Shown in pieces: positions 59,421 through 64,000 of a DNA stretch of 64,000 nt. Each line of letters starts with the position of its first letter. Within the stretch, counting starts at the first letter, position 1. The DNA comes from JAWVFM01 sp963843315 (lineage in GTDB: Bacteria > Actinomycetota > Thermoleophilia > Solirubrobacterales > 70-9). The stretch spans positions 146,494 to 210,493 of the forward strand of contig CAWJJU010000004.1 in assembly GCA_963843315.1 (NCBI GenBank), read 5' to 3'. The notes beneath the pieces are model-generated. The model was not told where the DNA came from and did no database searches. It saw only the letters and a program-made list of their open reading frames with translations. The translations under genes were made by a program, and so were the position numbers.

Positions 59421-60343
59421 AGGCGGCCGGAATCGAGCGGTTCGGCGGCGATGTGCGGGAGCTGTCGCTTCCCGATCCGCGTCCAGCCGGCGCAGGCGAG
59501 ACGCTCATTGCGGTGCGGGCCGCCGGGGTGGCGCCCTGGGACGACATCGTCAGGCTCGGATCGTGGGACGTCGGGCCGCGGCCGCCGATGGCGCTGGGCG
59601 TCGCGGCGGCAGGGACGGTCGCTGCCGTTGGGGCCGGCGTCGACGGGTGGTCGGTCGGAGATGAGGTGATGACTCACCCGGTACCCCTGCTGGAGCATGG
59701 GTGCTGGAGCGAGCTGTTGCTGGCCCGCGCCGATGTGCTGGCCGCGAAGCCATCCGCTGTGCCATGGGAGGACGCGGCCGCCTTTCCGGTGCCGGCGCTG
59801 ACGGCGGACCAGGCGATTAGTGCCGCGCTCGGGAACTCGGGCGCCAGGCGGTTGCTCGTCCACGGCGCCGGAGGCGTGACCGGGCAGCTGATCGCAGCCT
59901 TAGGGGTGGTGGTCGGAGCCGAGGTGGCGGTGACAGCCGGGCCGCGGAGCGCTGAGCGGCTTCAACAGCTCGGGGTGGCAGCGGTGTTCGACTACCACGA
60001 CGGCGGCTGGCCCGCCAGGGTCCGCGACTGGGCGGGTGGCGGCGGCGTGGCCGCAGCGATCAACGCGGCCCCTGGCGGTGAGGCCGCCGCCCTCTCCACC
60101 GTCACCAACGGCGGGCGGCTGGCCACGATCACCGGCGCGCCGCCGGCGGCGGAGCGCGGGGTGACGATTGTCGATATCTACGTGCAGGCGGACGGTGGCC
60201 GGCTCGCGAGCATGGCCGAGCGACTCGGCAATGGCGAGATCGGGATTTCCGTGGGCGGGATCTACGACCTCGCCGCGGCGGCGGACGCGCTCGATCTGGC
60301 CGTCGGCGGGGGCGGCGGTGATGCGGTCGTACTGCGCGTGTGA
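59417..60343 (+). CDS. Quinone-oxidoreductase-like MDR family protein
   Basis: 308 residues, the usual length. GroES-like N-terminal half: GETLIAVRAAGVAPWDDIVR and GVAAAGTVAAVGAGVDGWSVGD (two conserved blocks shown in part). NADPH-binding part: RRLLVHGAGGVTGQLIAALG near 155. No zinc-ligating Cys/His set, so it belongs to the zinc-free quinone oxidoreductase/enoyl reductase group. Probably reduces an activated double bond or quinone with NADPH. GTG start, with the unusual short frame upstream described separately. Confidence 0.85.
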   Translation: MKAAGIERFGGDVRELSLPDPRPAGAGETLIAVRAAGVAPWDDIVRLGSWDVGPRPPMALGVAAAGTVAAVGAGVDGWSVGDEVMTHPVPLLEHGCWSELLLARADVLAAKPSAVPWEDAAAFPVPALTADQAISAALGNSGARRLLVHGAGGVTGQLIAALGVVVGAEVAVTAGPRSAERLQQLGVAAVFDYHDGGWPARVRDWAGGGGVAAAINAAPGGEAAALSTVTNGGRLATITGAPPAAERGVTIVDIYVQADGGRLASMAERLGNGEIGISVGGIYDLAAAADALDLAVGGGGGDAVVLRV

Positions 60344-60522
60344 GGTCGACGCCAGTTCAGTCGGAATCCCGCCCTCGCCTGTTCGTTGCCGTTCGCACTT
60401 GTTTGCGCCGACGATACGATCCTCACAGGCTCAGTGACAGTGCTCTCGCATGTGTTCCATAAATGTGCCATTCATCAGCGTCGTCAGACACGGCATGCGA
60501 GAAAGCCCTGCATTTGAGCATA

Positions 60523-60597
<75 letters not shown>

Positions 60598-60600
60598 CTA

Positions 60601-61197
60601 GTGCTCCGGAAACTGGTCGTGGGAGGGTCGGCGGTCGCCGCTTGCGCTGGCGCGGTCGCGGCCTGCGGCGACGGCGGGTCCGGCACGACCGCCGCCACGA
60701 CCACGCCGCCCGAGCGCAACGACCCCGCGGCCCGCGTGCCCCACGGCTGGAGCCGCCTGGTCAACCGCCGGGCCGGCTTCTCGGTGGCGATCCCGCCTGG
60801 CTGGAGGGCGAGCGGCGCGCGCGGCGCGACGCTCGTGCGCTCCGGCGACCGCCTGCTGGCGGTCACCATCACGGCCGACCGCAGCCCCGACGGCCGGCGC
60901 CTGAGGCCCTCCGTGTACGCCGAGCGCCTCGTGCGCGCGCTGCCGGGGTACCGGCGCCTGACGGTGGCGCGGCCGGTCCCCGTCCACCGCGCCCACTACC
61001 CGGCGGCCTCGGTCTCGGCCCGCGGGGTCTTCCGCCGAACGCACGTGCGCCAGGCCATCCGCGCCGTCGTCCTCCAGCGCCGAGACCAGGCGACCTACGC
61101 GCTCGTGTTCTTCCGCAAGGCCACCGCTCCCGGAGCGCTGTACGCGCCGGCGGAGGCGGGAATGGTGCAGACGTTCCGGGCGCGAAAGCCGGGCTGA
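60601..61197 (+). CDS. Lipoprotein of unknown function
   Basis: 198 residues from GTG 60601, only three bases after the tRNA-Arg. The signal sequence LRKLVVGGSAVAACAGAVAA leads to CGDGG, with VAAC as lipobox, and a Thr-rich linker (GTTAATTTPPE). The mature domain starts HGWSRLVNRRAGFSVAIPPG (a 'GFSVAIPPGW' segment found in many actinobacterial lipoproteins of the PsbP/LpqN kind), then a beta-rich region and a final EAGMVQTFRARKPG. It probably forms a Mog1/PsbP-like fold on the outer face of the membrane. With no room for its own promoter after the tRNA, it may be transcribed together with it. Confidence 0.65.
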   Translation: MLRKLVVGGSAVAACAGAVAACGDGGSGTTAATTTPPERNDPAARVPHGWSRLVNRRAGFSVAIPPGWRASGARGATLVRSGDRLLAVTITADRSPDGRRLRPSVYAERLVRALPGYRRLTVARPVPVHRAHYPAASVSARGVFRRTHVRQAIRAVVLQRRDQATYALVFFRKATAPGALYAPAEAGMVQTFRARKPG

Positions 61198-61215
61198 GGC
61201 GCGAAACAGCAGCAA

Positions 61216-61246
61216 TGAGGGGACCGGATGGGAACCCGCCCCCTCA
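61216..61246. terminator. Hairpin between the lipoprotein and pyrE genes
   Basis: TGAGGGG (61216-61222) pairs with CCCCTCA (61240-61246) around 17 bases that contain a small inner GGG/CCC pair. Two CCGGCCGG copies lie just beyond (about 61262 and 61282) and can pair too, serving the convergent pyrE transcript. Confidence 0.5.
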
Positions 61247-61292
61247 ATGCCCGCCGTTAACCCGGCCGGCGGAGAAAGCCCCGGCCGGCGCC

Positions 61293-61862
61293 CTAGGCGT
61301 CCGCGCGATCCGGCCGCTCCGGATACACATCGTCGATCGTGCTCAGCGCCTCGTACGGCGCCCCGCCCGCCGCCGCGCTGATCCGCTCCGCGCCGCCGGC
61401 CAGCCGGTCGAGCACCGAGACGACGCCGGAGATCTCCATCCCGGCCTCGCGCAGCGCCTCGATGGCGGTCACCGTCGACCCGCCGGAGGTCACCACGTCC
61501 TCCACGACCAGGCAGCGCTCGCCCGGCTCGAGCAGCGGCCCCTCGATGCGGCGCTGGAGCCCGTGGGCCTTGGTCTCCTTGCGCACGAAGAACGCCTTGA
61601 CGTCGGCGCCGCCGGCCAGGGCCGAGCACGCGATGGGGTCCGCGCCCATGGTCAATCCCCCGACCGCGGTGGCCTCACAGAGGCGCACCTGCTCGGCCAC
61701 CAGCTCGGCCAGGGCGGCGAATCCGTCCCGGCGCAGGATGGCCCGCTTGGCGTCCACGTAGTACTGCGCGACCGCTCCGCTGGTGAGCGTCACCTCGCCG
61801 ATCACGAGGGCGTGCTCGCGCAGCGCGGCCACCAAGCGGTCTTTTGCGGTCAAGCTCGGCAC
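61293..61862 (-). CDS. pyrE: Orotate phosphoribosyltransferase
   Basis: 189 residues from a GTG. GEVTLTSGAVAQYYVDAKRA near 22-41 (orotate site), VRKETKAHGLQRRIEGPLLE (flexible catalytic loop with Lys and His) and the PRPP signature CLVVEDVVTSGGSTVTAIEA near 117-136. It joins orotate and PRPP to give OMP in pyrimidine synthesis. A TAAGAT box lies 11 nt upstream. Isolated from other pyr genes. Confidence 0.92.
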   Translation of the reverse strand: MPSLTAKDRLVAALREHALVIGEVTLTSGAVAQYYVDAKRAILRRDGFAALAELVAEQVRLCEATAVGGLTMGADPIACSALAGGADVKAFFVRKETKAHGLQRRIEGPLLEPGERCLVVEDVVTSGGSTVTAIEALREAGMEISGVVSVLDRLAGGAERISAAAGGAPYEALSTIDDVYPERPDRADA

Positions 61863-61873
61863 GTCAGCGGACG

Positions 61874-61879
61874 ATCTTA
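61874..61879 (-). promoter_or_regulatory. -10-like box for pyrE
   Basis: On the reverse strand TAAGAT is 11 nt before the GTG at 61862. The same bases lie just before the divergent gene at 61886. Confidence 0.4.
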
Positions 61880-61885
61880 AGGGGA

Positions 61886-62302
61886 GTGATCGACGCTGCC
61901 CTCCGCACCTTCGCCCTCGTCGCCTGTTCCATCATCGCCCTGAGCTTCGTTCTGTTCGCGGCGGAGAAGGCCAGCGACGCCTCGCACACGACCGCGAGCT
62001 CCATCGTGGACCCCAGCGGCGCCACCGAGCGCCAGCGCGAGGCCAACCACACGAAGGCGCGCGAGTACATCGACGACGCCGACGACGTCCTGCTGCGCCC
62101 CTTCGCCGCGATCGTCAACTCCGACAACGAGTGGGTCCAGCGCGGCGTGCCGGCCCTCTTCGGGGTACTGGCCTACGGTGTGCTGGTGCTCTACCTGGCG
62201 CGGCTGATGAAGGTGCGCAGCACCCCGCTTCGCCCGCGCCGCACCGGGCCGGCGGCGATGCCAAAGGGTCCGCCGGGCAGCTCGCCTCCCCCGGGCGCCT
62301 AA
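61886..62302 (+). CDS. Small membrane protein of unknown function
   Basis: 138 residues from GTG 61886, preceded at once by AAGGGGA. Two membrane helices: residues 5-27 (LRTFALVACSIIALSFVLFA) and about 88-110 (ALFGVLAYGVLVLYLARLM). Between them lies a polar region (SIVDPSGATERQREANHTKA, EYIDDADDVLLRPF). The tail is Pro/Gly-rich. Not recognised as any family. Divergent from pyrE with a gap of only 23 bases; the stop is 12 bases from the convergent transpeptidase gene. Confidence 0.6.
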   Translation: MIDAALRTFALVACSIIALSFVLFAAEKASDASHTTASSIVDPSGATERQREANHTKAREYIDDADDVLLRPFAAIVNSDNEWVQRGVPALFGVLAYGVLVLYLARLMKVRSTPLRPRRTGPAAMPKGPPGSSPPPGA

Positions 62303-62314
62303 CGCCAGCCCGGC

Positions 62315-63284
62315 CTACGGCCGGTAGACGTCCACGCGGTCGCCGTAGTCCAGCCAGTGGAACACGAACCGCGCGTTGGGGATCGGGATCCGCAGGCAGC
62401 CGTGGCTGGCGGCGTAGGTGGGCACGTCATGGTAGCCGTGGATGGCGTATCCGCCGATGAAGTAGTTCGAGTTGACCATGCCCAGCGAGTTCACGCCCGG
62501 GGTCTTCGAGTAGACGCGGAAGGAGCCGCGGACGGTCGGCGTGCTGGGCTTGCCCGACGACATCACGAGGACGCGGAAGAGCTTGCCGTTGCGGTCGAAG
62601 AGGGCGAGCACCTGGCGCGAGAGGTCGGCCTCGACGTGCTTGCCATGGCCGGGGTAGTGAGCCCGGAAGCGTCCGCGCTTGACGGCCAGGCGCTCGAAGA
62701 TCTTCGCGTTGGCGCTGTACGTCCGGTTCATGCCGTTGACCTTGCGGTAGGCGAGCACGGCTCGGGCGGTGGCGTCGTCGTAGTAGCCCGAGGTGCGACG
62801 AGGTAGCGCAGGTCGCGCAGGCGGTGCTGGAGGAAGCTGACCTTCAGGCCCCGGTCGCCCCCGCCGGCGCTGCGGGCGATCACGTCCACCGAGCGCGACC
62901 GGGCGGACAGCCCAGCGCCCGTGGCGAAGGCGCGCAGGGAGCCCAGCCGGTGGGCCTTGAACTCGACCGAGAAGACGCCGCCGGCGCCGTGCTGGCGGAC
63001 CGTCCGGCGCACCGTGACGTAGCGGCTGCGGCCCACCAGCACGCGGACGCTGAGCACCTGGTTGGGCGCGAACTGGCGGACGAGGCCGCGGATCCGGATG
63101 CGCTGGCGCCGCAGGGCGATCCGCTTGGCGTTGAGCGTGTAGGCCCGCTCGACCACGAGGCGCAGGGCCGGGACATAGGCCGGGCGCCGCGGCTCTTGAC
63201 GGCCGCCGGCGCCGCGCCGGCGGGCACGAGCAGCGCGACGAGCGCGAGGGCGGGCAGCAGTCGGCGGGCATCCGTGCGCTTCAT
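62315..63284 (-). CDS. L,D-transpeptidase (YkuD) with signal peptide (two frame breaks)
   Basis: MKRTDARRLLPALALVALLV then PAGAAPA is the signal peptide. After a frame change near 63180 comes a beta-rich middle (TLNAKRIALRRQRIRIRGLV), then a peptidoglycan-binding-like stretch that crosses a second break near 62800 (SGYYDDATARAVLAYRKVNG). The catalytic YkuD domain holds YFIGGYAIHGYHDVPTYAAS followed by HGCLRIP, the SHGC-x-R active-site motif, and ends at 62315. It would form 3-3 cross-links in peptidoglycan or attach proteins. All motifs intact; breaks look like single-base errors. Confidence 0.83.
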
Positions 63285-63292
63285 GGTGCGGA

Positions 63293-63298
63293 ATCGTA
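63293..63298 (-). promoter_or_regulatory. -10 box of a probable leaderless promoter for the L,D-transpeptidase
   Basis: Reverse-strand TACGAT is 8 nt before the ATG at 63284. Confidence 0.5.
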
Positions 63299-63306
63299 TA
63301 CGTCCG

Positions 63307-64000
63307 TCATGCCGTGATCAGCTGCCGGCGGTCGCCCACCGCCAGCATGACCAGGAAGATCACCGTGAGCGAGCCGACCATCACCAGGGGCATCGGCGAG
63401 TCCCACTTCTGGCTCACAAAAGCCAGCGAGTCGTCGAGGGCGTGGAGCGCCTTCCAGGGGAAGAGTGAGCCGGTCCTCCAGTACAGAAGGCACAGCCCGA
63501 ACCGAAGACCGCCAGGGGGACGAGGTAGCCGACCGGGGCGGAGCCCGCGTGGGTCGAGCCAAGACCAGGCCGGCGACGACGCGGCCGGCGACACCCCTTC
63601 CAGTTGCGCAGCGCCGTGAAGAAGTAGCCGCGGAAGAAGGTCTCCTCGGCGATCGGCGCGACGACGCACACGAGGATCGCGACCGCGACCAGGGCCACGG
63701 TGCTGGAGTCGGCGCCCAGCTGGTCGGGCAGGTCGTCGCGCTCCAAACGCCCAGAGCGGCGATCCAGATCGCGCTGAAGATGAAGAACCCGACCCAGGTG
63801 AGGGCCAGCCAGCCCAGCCAGGACGACAGGCGGGCCGGGCGAAGCCGAACTCCGGGCCGTCGGGCGCGCCGACAGCCGTGCGAAGAAGAGCGCGCTGCCG
63901 ATCAGGGCGGCGTCCTGGAACACCGTGGCGCCGATGTCCACGCCGGCGGGGGGATTGTCGACGTCGCCGCCGGCCGCGCTCACCACGGCGCCGATCACGA
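63307..64000 (-). CDS. CPBP intramembrane metalloprotease, N-terminus beyond window, frame breaks
   Basis: The reverse strand shows the CPBP (Abi/CAAX protease) signature VVAPIAEETFFRGYFFTALR near 63620-63680, with the Glu pair and Arg of the active site. A membrane-rich end follows (YLVPLAVFG, then CLLYWRTGSLFPWKALHALD, and VMVGSLTVIFLVMLAVGDR). Sense passes between two frames at least three times, and the upstream part (VFQDAALIGSALFFARLSA) is likewise broken near 63750-63850. The gene runs past 64000. These proteases may process membrane proteins or prenylated peptides. Confidence 0.7.
   Translation of the reverse strand, partial: RDRRRGERGRRRRRQSPRRRGHRRHGVPGRRPDRQRALLRTAVGAPDGPEFGFARPACRPGWAGWPSPGSGSSSSARSGSPLWAFGARRPARPAGRRLQHRGPGRGRDPRVRRRADRRGDLLPRLLLHGAAQLEGVSPAASSPAWSWLDPRGLRPGRLPRPPGGLRFGLCLLYWRTGSLFPWKALHALDDSLAFVSQKWDSPMPLVMVGSLTVIFLVMLAVGDRRQLITA

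Overview
This window is very GC-rich DNA from an actinobacterial chromosome. I infer a deep-branching actinomycete (class Thermoleophilia, Solirubrobacterales/Gaiellales-like). The grounds are a group 3b hydrogenase, secreted proteins with Lys-rich C-terminal tails, many GTG/TTG starts, many genes whose start lies 6-8 nt after a TAnnnT box (leaderless style), and a long, Bacillus-like SRP RNA. The taxonomy is inference; no rRNA is present.

Layout. 1-3.3 kb: a partial secreted beta-propeller, an M28 peptidase coupled to a small lipoprotein, and a site-2 protease. 3.4-10.8 kb: two different succinate dehydrogenases in a row, a b558-type SdhCAB and an SdhA-SdhB-SdhE (CCG-domain) type. 10.9-19.6 kb: flavin-binding protein, Na+/H+ antiporter, metallo-beta-lactamase-fold hydrolase, a large GT-C-like membrane protein, asd-lysC, and a GH3 hydrolase that shares a symmetric promoter with lysC. 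19.6-30 kb: an ion channel with RCK-like domains, an SCP2/hydrolase fusion, an RsbW-STAS-SpoIIE partner-switching cassette, a PIG-L deacetylase and a giant cyclase-ATPase-TPR regulator. 29.9-35.9 kb: a coupled cluster of methyltransferase, UDP-glycosyltransferase and three paralogous alpha/beta hydrolases, divergent from a Crp/Fnr regulator. 35.9-41 kb: M15-like secreted protein, DUF488, dnaX-ybaB-recR, and two small proteins. 41-46.3 kb: SixA phosphatase, CehA/McbA-type PHP hydrolase, second GT-C-like protein, SRP RNA. 46.3-51.3 kb: complete group 3b [NiFe]-hydrogenase operon with its own cyclic-nucleotide-binding subunit and maturation protease. 51.4-54.3 kb: DUF779, DUF1326 and DUF2182 genes and tRNA-Val. 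54.5-60.3 kb: PAS-EAL protein, LuxR-type ATPase regulator, oxidoreductase. 60.5-64 kb: tRNA-Arg, lipoprotein, pyrE, L,D-transpeptidase and a CPBP protease running off the end.

Functionally the window is strong in redox metabolism (two Sdh complexes, an NAD(P)-linked hydrogenase) and signalling (cyclase, cNMP-binding proteins, partner switching, c-di-GMP turnover). Genes are tightly packed and many start/stop pairs overlap (ATGA, GTGA, TTGA).

Caveat: at least ten genes are interrupted by single-base frame changes, two dozen or more in all (sdhA1, sdhB1, dnaX, hyhL, hyhG, the second DUF1326, EAL, LuxR, L,D-transpeptidase, CPBP). In nearly all of them the conserved motifs continue intact in another frame. 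I read this mostly as uncorrected assembly indels rather than gene decay, and I annotate these as single genes with the breaks noted.
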